Made by a program: the position numbers and the translations under genes. Under the pieces are notes generated by a model. That model did not search any database and was not told the origin of the DNA. It was given only the letters and a program-made list of their open reading frames with translations. This document shows positions 33,976-41,837 of a stretch of 64,000 bases of DNA, piece by piece. Source of the DNA: Agrobacterium vitis (GTDB lineage: Bacteria > Pseudomonadota > Alphaproteobacteria > Rhizobiales > Rhizobiaceae); assembly GCF_013426735.1 (NCBI RefSeq), contig NZ_AP023276.1:1-64000 (forward strand). The letters are read 5' to 3'. Every line of letters begins with the position of its first letter. Position 1 is the first letter of the stretch.

Positions 33976-35073
33976 GTGGCACAGATCAGAATTCACAACC
34001 TGCGCAAGGAATTCGGGGCGTTCACCGCCGTGCAGTCCTCGTCATTTACGATCGAGGACGGCGAGTTCTTTATGCTTCTGGGGCCTTCCGGTTGCGGTAA
34101 AACGACGACATTGCGGATGATGGCCGGGCTGGAATTACCGACCGGCGGCGAGATCTTCATCGACGGTGAGGAAGTCGCACAGAAGCCCGCCAGCCAGCGC
34201 GATATCGCCTTCGTTTTCCAGATGTTCGCGCTGTATCCACACATGAACGTCCGCAATAACATTTCCTATCCGCTGATCAGTCAAGGCGTGCCACGTGCCG
34301 AGGTAAAGGCGCGGGTTTTGGACGTCGCCCGGATCCTGAAGATTGATAGTATTCTGGAGCGTCCCGTTGGCGGATTGTCGGGAGGCGACAGACAACGTGT
34401 AGCGCTGGGTCGAGCCATCGTGCGGCGACCGAAAGCCTTCTTCATGGACGAACCTCTGGGGGCTCTTGACGCAGAGTTCCGTGAACACATGGCGCAAGAG
34501 TTACGCGCGCTGCACGATCGGATCGGCGCGACAACCGTTTACGTCACGCATGACCAGCTGGAAGCCATGCAGATGGGTGACAAGATCGTCGTCATGAACC
34601 ATGGCGTTGTCGAGCAGTTTGGCAAGCCCCAGGAGATTTATGACTGGCCAGCGACAAAATTCGTAGCGCGATTTATCGGTTCGCCAGCGATGAACCTGTT
34701 TGATTTCGATGGCTCTATCGGACCGGGCAATAGCAACATCGATCTTTCCGGACAGCGTTTCGGCATGCCCGAAGTCCGTGAAGGAGCATCTGGAAAGCTG
34801 ACGCTAGGCGTCCGGCCGGAGCATATCCGTTTCGATGACGCCTCAGCCTACAGGGGACGCGTATTGGCGACAGAGTATTTGGGAACGACCCAGATTATCA
34901 CTCTGGACACCCCAAACGGAGAAGCGAAGGCGCGCACCTCGTCCAAGCAGGTTGTGCGTACCGGCGAGTTGATCGGTCTCGGCTTCAACCCAACCACTGT
35001 GACGATTTTCGAAGGCGTGAAGGGGCAGGCATTGCTGTCTGCCGGCAACGAGGGAGTTCTGCGTCATGGCTGA
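33976..35073 (+). CDS. ABC transporter ATPase 1 (MalK/UgpC type)
   Basis: A 365-residue ATPase starting at GTG 33976 with GGAG eight bases upstream. Walker A LGPSGCGKTTTLRMMAGLE, signature LSGGDRQRVALGRAIV, Walker B AFFMDEPLGALD, and switch YVTHDQLEAMQMGDKIVVM. A C-terminal TOBE/OB regulatory domain follows (VRPEHIRFDDASAYRG). It drives import together with ATPase 2. Eight bases of overlap with the next gene. Confidence 0.94.
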   Translation: MAQIRIHNLRKEFGAFTAVQSSSFTIEDGEFFMLLGPSGCGKTTTLRMMAGLELPTGGEIFIDGEEVAQKPASQRDIAFVFQMFALYPHMNVRNNISYPLISQGVPRAEVKARVLDVARILKIDSILERPVGGLSGGDRQRVALGRAIVRRPKAFFMDEPLGALDAEFREHMAQELRALHDRIGATTVYVTHDQLEAMQMGDKIVVMNHGVVEQFGKPQEIYDWPATKFVARFIGSPAMNLFDFDGSIGPGNSNIDLSGQRFGMPEVREGASGKLTLGVRPEHIRFDDASAYRGRVLATEYLGTTQIITLDTPNGEAKARTSSKQVVRTGELIGLGFNPTTVTIFEGVKGQALLSAGNEGVLRHG

Positions 35074-36064
35074 CATCAGGCTTGAAAATGTAACCAAGAT
35101 GTTTGGCCAGCACGCGGCCCTTGACAATGTTTCGCTCCGGATTCCTGACGGGTCATTCGTCGTGCTGCTTGGCCCGACGGGAGCCGGCAAGACGACGACG
35201 TTACGCATAGTGTCCGGGCTTGACAGGCCGGACCAGGGGGACGTCTATTTCGGCGGATTGCCCGTTCGAGATCTCACACCTGCCCAACGCAACGTTGCCA
35301 TGGTTTTCCAGCAATACTCACTTTATCCGCATTTGACCGTGCGCCAGAATCTTGAGTTTCCGCTCAGATCGCCCCTCCTGAGAACACCCCAGGATGCCAT
35401 CGACAGCAAGGTGAACCAGATCGCGGAAACCCTGCAAATCTCCCATAAACTCGACAACAAGGCGACAGCTCTCTCCGGCGGGGAGATGCAGCGCGTTTCC
35501 ATCGGCAGGGCGCTGGTTCGCAACCCGCAAATTTATCTGATGGACGAACCCTTGAGTTCCCTGGATGCCAAGCTCAGAGCCGATCTGCGCGTGGAACTGA
35601 AAAACATTCAAGCCAAGTCAGGCGCCACCCTCCTCTATGTGACGCATGATCAGATCGAAGCCATGACAATGGCAACCCATGTCGGCGTACTTGAGGAAGG
35701 GCGGCTGGTTCAGTTCGGATCGCCGCGCGAGATCTACGAACAACCCGTCAACGTCTACACTGCAACACGCCTGGGGCAACCGCACATCAATATTCTGGCA
35801 GCGGATCTTTTTCCTGGCGCTCCATTCGGTGCTGTCACGATGGGTCTGCGGCCCGAACACATTACTCAGGGCGAAGGCCAGGATGCGATCGTCAGACGCG
35901 TGGAGCATCTCGGCGACCAGACCCGCTTACATCTTGCGTACAAGACAATCGAACTGATCACCGTCACAGACCCCCACACACCGCTTAAAAGCGGCGACAT
36001 ATTGAAGATACAACCGGACCAGCCTTTATATTTCAGGGCGGACGGCACGCGCCTCAACTCGTAG
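35066..36064 (+). CDS. ABC transporter ATPase 2 (MalK/UgpC type)
   Basis: A 332-residue ATPase: Walker A LGPTGAGKTTTLRIVSGLD, signature LSGGEMQRVSIGRALV, Walker B IYLMDEPLSSLDAKLR, switch YVTHDQIEAMTMATHVGVL, then a short TOBE domain (MGLRPEHITQGE). Operons with two different MalK-like ATPases occur in rhizobia, for example the glycerol system GlpST; the pair probably forms a heterodimer. ATG 35066 overlaps the previous gene. Confidence 0.94.
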   Translation: MADIRLENVTKMFGQHAALDNVSLRIPDGSFVVLLGPTGAGKTTTLRIVSGLDRPDQGDVYFGGLPVRDLTPAQRNVAMVFQQYSLYPHLTVRQNLEFPLRSPLLRTPQDAIDSKVNQIAETLQISHKLDNKATALSGGEMQRVSIGRALVRNPQIYLMDEPLSSLDAKLRADLRVELKNIQAKSGATLLYVTHDQIEAMTMATHVGVLEEGRLVQFGSPREIYEQPVNVYTATRLGQPHINILAADLFPGAPFGAVTMGLRPEHITQGEGQDAIVRRVEHLGDQTRLHLAYKTIELITVTDPHTPLKSGDILKIQPDQPLYFRADGTRLNS

Positions 36065-36164
36065 CAACAGGTCACGAGCCACCCGGTTCGAGCCCTGTTT
36101 TTATAACATCATGAATAAAGGTCGTTCCGTACTTTAGGTCGGACAACCCCTGAGAGGACTTATT

Positions 36165-37784
36165 ATGGGACAATTCATCAATAAGAGGGAGAGTATCGTT
36201 ACCGAGGCTATCGACGGCTTGCTCAGAATGAGTGGCGGGGCCCTGGTACGCCTTGATGGCTTTCCGCACATTCGCGTCGTATTGAGAGGTGACTGGAACA
36301 AGTCAAAGGTCGCGCTCGTCTCTGGAGGCGGCTCAGGACACGAGCCCGCGCATGCAGGCTTTGTAGGGGAGGGGATGCTGACAGCCGCTGTCTGCGGTGA
36401 TGTGTTTGCCTCTCCAAGCGTCGATGCCGTTCTTGCCGGCATCCTTGCGGTTACGGGTCCCGCTGGATGCTTGCTGATCGTCAAGAATTATACAGGCGAT
36501 CGCTTGAATTTCGGCCTGGCTGCCGAGCGAGCCCGCGCGTTCGGCCTGAATGTCAATATGGTGGTGGTCGGCGATGACGTCGCACTGCCAGATCTGCCGC
36601 AGGCGCGCGGCGTGGCCGGAACGCTGCTGGTTCACAAGATCGCCGGAGCGCTTGCCGAGGCAGGCGAAGATCTTGAATCGGTGACGGCCGCCGCCAGGCG
36701 CGTTTGTGCTGGCGCCAAAAGCATCGGCATGTCACTCGATACCTGCACCGTTCCAGGTTCCCCGAAAGAAGATCGCATTCCCCATGGAATGGTAGAGCTT
36801 GGACTGGGCATTCACGGTGAAGCAGGTGTCGAGCAAATCGCGTTTGTCGATGCAAAGACGGCGATGCAGGCCGTTGCAGACAAGCTGACTGCCGCGATGG
36901 ACAATCGACCGCATGTTGCCTTGATCAATAATCTCGGCGGCACGTCCAGTATCGAGATGTCCGTTTTGACGCATGAACTCTTCAACTCGTCGATCGGCAA
37001 ACACATCTCGCATGTCGTAGGTCCGGCTTCGATGATGACATCCCTCGATATGCACGGGTTCTCCATAACGATCTATCCAATCGAAGAGGTCGATCTCAAA
37101 GCGCTCGCCGCACCTGTTCCCATCGCAGCCTGGCCTGGTCTTTCCGTGGTCAAGCCAGTTCACGTCGAACGGCTGCCTGACGGTCTGACCCCGATCACGC
37201 CGCAGCCATCCGAGCATCGCGAAACCCGCGCGTTCGTCATCAAGTGCTGCAAGGTCCTGATCGCCGCCGAGCAGGATCTCAACGCTCTGGATGCGAAATC
37301 CGGCGATGGTGATACCGGATCAACACTTGCCGGCGCAGCGCGTGCACTCATCAATGCCATTGATCGCCTGCCCCTTTCAGACCATACCCAGCTTTATCGT
37401 GCGATCGGTCTGGAACTGAGCCAGACGATGGGCGGCTCTTCTGGCGTGCTTCTGGCAATCTTCTTCGCAGCGGCCGGAGACGCTGCCTCAAGTGGTCTAC
37501 CGATGTCCGGTGCATTAAAGGCTGGCCTTGCCCGCATGCAGGAAATCGGCGGCGCACGTCTTGGCGATAGAACCATGGTTGATGCACTGGCGCCAGCACT
37601 CGACGCACTGGACAAGGGTGTTCAATCGGCAGCCACTGCGGCCCGCGCCGGCGCCGATCTAACAGCCACGCTTCTGAAAGCAAAAGCCGGCCGTGCTGCT
37701 TACATCAATGCCAAGCAGCTTGAAGGACATGTCGATCCTGGCGCTGAAGCCGTCGCAAGGTTGTTCGAACACCTGGCCGCTTGA
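36165..37784 (+). CDS. dihydroxyacetone kinase family protein (DAK1-DAK2 fusion)
   Basis: A 539-residue ATP-dependent kinase of the single-chain DAK family. The K domain (residues ~1-330) has the GGGSGHEPAHAGFVGEG loop and the substrate-binding histidine in GIHGEAGVEQI near residue 216. The L domain (from ~355) has the Mg-ATP aspartates in LDAKSGDGDTGSTLAGAA and the TMGGSSGVLLAI loop, and GDRTMVDALAPALDAL. Family members phosphorylate dihydroxyacetone, and some erythrulose or similar ketoses, to enter central metabolism. It is the last gene of the transporter operon and is followed by a strong hairpin terminator. It lies about 350 bp from the predicted T-DNA right border. Confidence 0.9.
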   Translation: MGQFINKRESIVTEAIDGLLRMSGGALVRLDGFPHIRVVLRGDWNKSKVALVSGGGSGHEPAHAGFVGEGMLTAAVCGDVFASPSVDAVLAGILAVTGPAGCLLIVKNYTGDRLNFGLAAERARAFGLNVNMVVVGDDVALPDLPQARGVAGTLLVHKIAGALAEAGEDLESVTAAARRVCAGAKSIGMSLDTCTVPGSPKEDRIPHGMVELGLGIHGEAGVEQIAFVDAKTAMQAVADKLTAAMDNRPHVALINNLGGTSSIEMSVLTHELFNSSIGKHISHVVGPASMMTSLDMHGFSITIYPIEEVDLKALAAPVPIAAWPGLSVVKPVHVERLPDGLTPITPQPSEHRETRAFVIKCCKVLIAAEQDLNALDAKSGDGDTGSTLAGAARALINAIDRLPLSDHTQLYRAIGLELSQTMGGSSGVLLAIFFAAAGDAASSGLPMSGALKAGLARMQEIGGARLGDRTMVDALAPALDALDKGVQSAATAARAGADLTATLLKAKAGRAAYINAKQLEGHVDPGAEAVARLFEHLAA

Positions 37785-37796
37785 TCGATGCACGAT

Positions 37797-37846
37797 GCGA
37801 GCGTCTGTCTGGTTCAGATTGAACCTGACAGACGCTCGCTTTTTTT
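37797..37846 (+). terminator. Rho-independent terminator after DAK gene
   Basis: A perfect 13-bp stem, GCGAGCGTCTGTC (37797-37809) with GACAGACGCTCGC (37827-37839), followed by seven T. It is derived from a family C repeat that goes on to about 37890. Confidence 0.85.
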
Positions 37847-37963
37847 GTCATTTGTGTTGTCCGGAAAACCGGGTTTCACGTTTCCAAAAATCGGGGTGTC
37901 GCACAGTCGCGGTGAGGTCTGGCTTTGTTCAGCAGCGCCACACCGCGCTAAATCTGGCAGCCG

Positions 37964-38001
37964 ACAGACATACAAATAAACAGACAGACAGACAGACAGA
38001 C
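37964..38001 (-). promoter_or_regulatory. overdrive-like 11-mer and CAGA repeat outside the right border
   Basis: On the minus strand TGTATGTCTGT (37974-37964) differs at one base from TGTATGTTTGT of the Ti overdrive. It adjoins five tandem CAGA units (37981-38001). In Ti plasmids overdrive lies outside the right border and is bound by VirC1; the site and strand here are the same relative to the predicted right border. Confidence 0.5.
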
Positions 38002-38002
38002 A

Positions 38003-38098
38003 AAGAAATCAAGAAATCAAGAAATCAAGAAATCAAGAAATCAAGAAATCAAGAAATCAAGAAATCAAGAAATCAAGAAATCAAGAAATCAAGAAATC
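38003..38098. repeat. 12 perfect tandem copies of an 8-bp repeat
   Basis: AAGAAATC repeats twelve times without change. It lies 38 bp outside the predicted right T-DNA border. Short tandem repeats next to the right border stimulate transfer in Ri plasmids (TSS), so this may be a T-DNA transfer enhancer. Confidence 0.9.
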
Positions 38099-38136
38099 AA
38101 TTCATATATATACAAAAATACACACAAACGAATATA

Positions 38137-38160
38137 GATTACACAGTTCTTATCCTGCCC
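38137..38160 (-). other. predicted T-DNA right border
   Basis: On the minus strand GGGCAGGATA, then AAGAACTGT-type spacer and GTAATC. Compared with the Ti border TGRCAGGATATAT-N6-GTAAAC it keeps GRCAGGATA and GTAA-C but has G for the first T, a spacer one base shorter and one change in the end. Orientation makes it the right border of the segment 38137-39883. Confidence 0.6.
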
Positions 38161-38742
38161 CGTCACGTGTTTATTGCCACACTCCTGCGCCACACCCTAC
38201 GTAATCCCTTGGAAATCGGCCCCACTTTTCACCCTAACCTCTTTGCTTAAGATCTTCGCCCCACCATGAAGTGTCGGCTAAATTGCTCGATATCCTCTGG
38301 TCTCATGCAAGCTGATGCATGAAACTCGTATTTCTGCACAGTCCTTGCGAAAGTTGGTCACGCATTCAGCTTTTGTGGATGATGATGCATGTGGTCCACA
38401 CCTCGCTTAGACGCGACCAATGAACAGATGTCGATCCTCATTTGCGCCTGCATGTGAGCAAGTTTTTCGTGTCATGCGACCTGCACTGCCTCCTCAGCTA
38501 TGGATGCCTAGCCTTGGCATGACACATCGCTTGTCAGCACGGAGGAATAACTTCCCGATGGATGGTCTTCTCCGCTAAGCAGGTCGTTCCTTGGCCTCCT
38601 CTGACCGTCTATAAAGACCAGCTCATTCCCCTCTCCAGTTCTCACTTCATTCCCATCATCACTCTCCCATCACTCCCACAGACAACACTCATATTTTTCC
38701 CCCAGCACTCAACAGCTTTCAACCTCCCTCTCCATCCTCGCA
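38161..38742 (+). promoter_or_regulatory. eukaryote-type promoter and 5' leader
   Basis: Features in order: CACGTG (38165), CCAAT (38417-38421), TATAAA (38610-38615), then ~120 bases very rich in C and T with almost no G (TCCCATCACTCCCACAG and similar) up to the ATG. A TATA box followed by a CT-rich leader is the usual layout of filamentous-ascomycete promoters. No bacterial ribosome-binding site is present before the ATG. Confidence 0.7.
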
Positions 38743-39547
38743 ATGGCTCCCATCACTGCTCCCACCATCGACGACATTCGCCAGTGGCTTGGTGTCGATT
38801 TCACCAGCTGGATCATTGCGAATGCGCAGAAAGTAAGTGTGCATGCATTCATCTCAAGTCGTGTTGATCGCTGACAGGACATAGATCGTTTGGTGCCTTG
38901 ATATCGACGGCACCTTGACCGCTGTTGGCAAACACCTCACTTCCGAGGCCAACGCCCTCCTCAAGGCTCTTGCCAAGCATGTCCTGCTGATCACCGCCCA
39001 AGCCGAAGACTACTGCACCAAGATCGGCGTTGAGCCCACCGCCAATCTGGTCACTGAGAAGGGGTTCATGACCCGTATCAATGGCGTGACCACCACCAAG
39101 GATGCTCCCCCCATGGTCGAGGAGTTCGCCGATGCCATGGACGAGTTGATCAAGGGCGACCCCAACCTCTTCCTCAACCGTAAGATGGCTGGCTATGCGG
39201 TTGGCCATGTTGGCAAAGACAAGCCCGCCTCTTGGAACAAGGTCCTCGCCCTGATGAACCAGCAGGCCGCCAGTTACGCTGAGGTCTATCTGGTCGAAGA
39301 AACCGCTGGCTTTGTCGATATCACCATGAAGTCCCTCAGCAAGGCCACCTCGTTGCTCGAAGGCATGAAGCACTTCCCCGGTCACGTGTCGATTGCCTGT
39401 GGTGACAGCCGCAACACCGATGGCCCCATGCTCAAGGTTGCCGATATGGGCATCATGGTCTCCAACAATCTCCCGAACTTCGCTTGCGTTGCCGATCACG
39501 AGACCATGCTTCAGGTTCTTGCTTGGTTCCTGACCCTTCTCAACTGA
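38743..39547 (+). CDS. fungal-type HAD-superfamily (IIB/OtsB-like) phosphatase gene, two exons
   Basis: Exons 38743-38832 and 38885-39547 encode 250 residues. The start context CGCAATGGC is Kozak-like for fungi, and no Shine-Dalgarno is present. HAD motif I is LDIDGTLT (Asp36 nucleophile, Asp38), motif II the Thr67 of VLLITAQAED, motif III Lys183 in SLSKATSLLEG, and motif IV CGDSRNTDGPML (Asp204, Asp209). A C2-type cap lies between motifs II and III (residues ~85-170). The order, length and LVTEKG after motif II resemble trehalose-6-phosphate and sucrose/mannosyl-glycerate-type sugar phosphatases; the exact substrate is open. Exon 2 has the G/C-ending codon use of fungi. Without splicing the bacterial frame would start only at 38915 and lose motif I. 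So it should work only in a eukaryote. Confidence 0.8.
38833..38884 (+). other. predicted 52-bp spliceosomal intron
   Basis: The donor is GTAAGT (38833-38838), the branch site GCTGAC (38870-38875) fits the fungal RCTRAC pattern, and the acceptor TAG is ten bases after the branch adenine. Removal joins codon AAA to ATC in frame and restores HAD motif I. The intron contains in-frame stops. Confidence 0.82.
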
Positions 39548-39693
39548 TGTAACAGCACATGACACGGAAGGAAGGATGGAACAGTAGGACGGAACGGGCA
39601 GGAGGAATGATAGGGGACTGGGGAAGGCATAGGCAACAGATGGGAATAGCGCGGAGGATTTCATTGACACACTCATTTGTTATATAAGCCATC

Positions 39694-39699
39694 AATAAA
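39694..39699 (+). promoter_or_regulatory. polyadenylation-type signal
   Basis: AATAAA lies 147 bases after the stop codon of the HAD gene in an AT-rich stretch (TTATATAAGCCATCAATAAAA region). Confidence 0.5.
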
Positions 39700-39757
39700 A
39701 CTCACTTTTGAGACCCATCTTGAAGTCCAATTTTGAAAACTGTCTTGAAAATCCAAA

Positions 39758-39876
39758 ATATGACCAAGTGTAAACAGTCTGCCTCACCTTTGCGAGGCTG
39801 GGGTCCCCCCCGAAGCGAAGCGAAGGGAGCGGGTGCGCGAGTAAAGGTGAGGCAGACTGTTTACACTTGGTCATAT
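39758..39876. repeat. perfect 34-bp inverted repeat containing part of the left border
   Basis: The arms 39758-39791 and 39843-39876 are exact inverse complements, starting ATATGACCAAGTGTAAACAG. The 51-bp spacer contains GAAGCGAAGCGAAGGGAG. The right arm includes the last 18 bases of the left border; the left arm has those 18 bases but not the TGGCAGG nick end, so it is half a border facing the other way. Confidence 0.9.
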
Positions 39877-39883
39877 CCTGCCA
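39859..39883 (-). other. predicted T-DNA left border (25 bp)
   Basis: On the minus strand TGGCAGGATATGACCAAG followed by TGTAAAC. It matches the Ti border pattern at positions 1-11 and 20-25, so only two conserved positions (12, 13) differ. The nick by VirD2 would fall between the third and fourth base. Confidence 0.8.
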
Positions 39884-40015
39884 AAGATCACATCATCCTC
39901 GATGACTTGGTATAAGCCATAGTTCAAGACGGATCCCTTTTCAGAGACAGACTAAAGCGTTTCTGCTCTTCATAGAATCGCAGCAACGCTTCAGCTCTTT
40001 GTTTTTACGCATTTG

Positions 40016-41818
40016 TCAGCGGTTGAAACCGGGCGACCGGTCACGGTCGGGATACAGCGTCTCACTTGGCGGGCGCGGCGATCCGGTATCGGCGGGGGGG
40101 AGTTCCTGGGGCGCTGAAGCGGCTGGACGCTGAACCGGTTTCGGTCCACGCAGCAGGATCTTGGCCGTCCATCGTTCGAGCATGCGGGCGGTATGACCGG
40201 GACAGGATTTGATAGACGCGCCAAGCCGGGAACTTTCCAGAACCGCTCCAGAATTGTTGTCCGCCAACTGGCCAGCCGTCGTGACTGCTGCGCGAATGTC
40301 GCTGCGCTGGAGATATTTCGCACCATCCGCGATGCGCTTGAACGCAGAATCAGCCTGGATCGGGTCCTCGTCGGCGATTGCGAGCTGGGCTGTGACCAGC
40401 GACGACCGTTGTTTCGGGGTGAACGCGGCGAGATGGTGGGATAGATTATAGGAGACGATGTTCCGGTAAGCCTCGCTGTCGTGATCCATCTGTTGCACAG
40501 ATGTGAGATAGGCGACCTTCTCGTCCGGGTCGAGATCCGCCACCCGCAAGGTCAGCCTATACATGACGTCTTCGTCAATCGCATCGGCATCCGGCATCCG
40601 GTCCGTTGACAGGAAAGGCCTTTCATCCTCGTCCATGAAGGGAACGAGCTGCGCCTGCGCCGCAAGGTCCGGCCGTCCGGAGGGCGCCATGAGCCGATCG
40701 ATGGCGAAGCGGAACGCGTTGCCATTATCCTCGGTGGCTGTATTGCTCAGCATCGACTGAAGGGCTTCGATCCTCGACCGGTGCGGCGCGGTGTACCATG
40801 GCTGATCCGGCCTGAGAGGCGCTTGCTGCGGCTGCTCAACAGATCGCAGGATCTGGCGAGCGACGAGTGGCTGGAGTTCCGGGTCGAGACGTTCGAAACA
40901 TTTGGAAACGGCGTTGAGGCCTTGCATCTTGTAGGAGTCATCCTCGGGCAAGTTGCAAATTCCGGTTATGAGAGCCGTCTGCTCGTCCAGCTCGAAGGCA
41001 TCGGCATGCACGCCACACGCTGCGAGCAGGCGCGACCGGTCCTGACCTGGCGTTTTGGCCTCGTTCAGCATGTTTTTACGGTCGCCTTGTTCAAGGCTGT
41101 CGAGATGGCCAGCCAGATGTTCGAGAGCCGAACTGCGATCGGGTTCATCAAGCAGAAGGCTCTCGTTAACGACCAGGCTGCGCTCAGCAACCGGAACACG
41201 ATCAACCCTTGCGGCGAGTTCGGCGACCAGATGATCGGCCAAGCGGTACTCGGCCACATGTCTCACCAGCTTGGAGCGCTGATCCGGCTCAATATAGTCG
41301 ATATTACGGATAAGGTTGAGGACACTGGCCTCCTGGAAATCCTCTCCCTTATGGGCAAGGACGCCGCTGGTGATATGGCGGCGCCCTTCCTTACTGTGCA
41401 ACGCGACGAGACCCGACTGGGTACGCAGATAGGATAGGGTTTGCCCTTTAACAGTGTTCTCCGGCGGCGCGACGGGGAAGCGCGCGACGGTCTCGTCCCA
41501 GCCCTTCAGGGCGATGTTTATTTGCTTGACCCGTTTTTCGCCGAAGGAATAAGCAATCCTTTTTTCAAACCTTGGGCTTAGATTTCGAACCCGCCCAAGA
41601 TGCTTCAGCGTTGTGATCATATCGTCTTCAACGACGAGGTAATGGTTGATCAGGTCGTGGATCTCGGTCGGCAGATCGTTCAGCCCGAGAGGTTCGTTCC
41701 GGGGCACCTGCGCACTGGGCGAGAGCAGACGGGTGCGCTTTGCCTTCGGCTCCCCCTCGGAGTCTGTCGTGCTGGACGAATCGGTCCCAGACGCCACGCG
41801 CCGCAAGCGCTTGCCCAT
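40016..41818 (-). CDS. F-box-like VirF-type effector candidate
   Basis: A 600-residue protein. Basic clusters MGKRLRRVAS and EPKAKRTRLLS at the N-terminus look like nuclear localisation signals. Residues ~45-85 read LGLNDLPTEIHDLINHYLVV and KHLGRVRNLSPRFEKR, resembling an F-box (LPxEI...I..L). The long middle is helical with several ~45-residue units containing DP/DPE motifs (LDPELQPLVARQIL, LDPDEKVAYLTSVQ), perhaps a repeat solenoid that binds a target. The C-terminus SETLYPDRDRSPGFNR is arginine-rich like T4SS export signals. Agrobacterium VirF is an F-box effector that sends host and VirE2 partner proteins to SCF ubiquitin ligase. The gene starts 19 bases after the virD4 stop. Identity beyond the F-box is unknown. 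Confidence 0.65.
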   Translation of the reverse strand: MGKRLRRVASGTDSSSTTDSEGEPKAKRTRLLSPSAQVPRNEPLGLNDLPTEIHDLINHYLVVEDDMITTLKHLGRVRNLSPRFEKRIAYSFGEKRVKQINIALKGWDETVARFPVAPPENTVKGQTLSYLRTQSGLVALHSKEGRRHITSGVLAHKGEDFQEASVLNLIRNIDYIEPDQRSKLVRHVAEYRLADHLVAELAARVDRVPVAERSLVVNESLLLDEPDRSSALEHLAGHLDSLEQGDRKNMLNEAKTPGQDRSRLLAACGVHADAFELDEQTALITGICNLPEDDSYKMQGLNAVSKCFERLDPELQPLVARQILRSVEQPQQAPLRPDQPWYTAPHRSRIEALQSMLSNTATEDNGNAFRFAIDRLMAPSGRPDLAAQAQLVPFMDEDERPFLSTDRMPDADAIDEDVMYRLTLRVADLDPDEKVAYLTSVQQMDHDSEAYRNIVSYNLSHHLAAFTPKQRSSLVTAQLAIADEDPIQADSAFKRIADGAKYLQRSDIRAAVTTAGQLADNNSGAVLESSRLGASIKSCPGHTARMLERWTAKILLRGPKPVQRPAASAPQELPPADTGSPRPPSETLYPDRDRSPGFNR

Positions 41819-41837
41819 GTTGTCACTCGCTTTCTGT

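Larger units (their letters stand above)
38137..39883 (-). mobile_element. predicted short T-DNA carrying one eukaryote-format gene
   Basis: The segment is bounded by two direct border-like sequences (38137-38160 and 39859-39883), both reading 5' to 3' on the minus strand. The VirD2 nick would fall after the third base of each. Overdrive-like repeats lie beyond the right end. Inside there is no bacterial-type gene, only a spliced gene with fungal signals. The plasmid carries all the vir functions known to move such a segment. Confidence 0.7.

Noticed and set aside
38003..38098. CRISPR array
   Set aside because: The 8-bp units are contiguous with no spacers and no cas genes are near; it is a simple tandem repeat.
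37693..38250. 185-aa plus-strand frame through the tandem repeats
   Set aside because: It begins inside the DAK gene in another frame and consists of a repeat-coded QEIKKSRN pattern; nothing supports translation.
38915..39547. Unspliced bacterial reading of the HAD gene from ATG 38915
   Set aside because: It lacks motif I (DIDGT) needed for catalysis and has no Shine-Dalgarno. Splicing restores the motif, so the eukaryotic model is preferred.
38849..39676. 275-aa minus-strand frame opposite the HAD gene
   Set aside because: It is a shadow of GC-rich codons in exon 2; it has no domain motif and no ribosome-binding site, whereas the plus strand has all HAD motifs in order.
39692..39915. Two ~60-aa frames in the left-border inverted repeat
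   Set aside because: Both strands give almost the same peptide because of the palindrome; no start signals.
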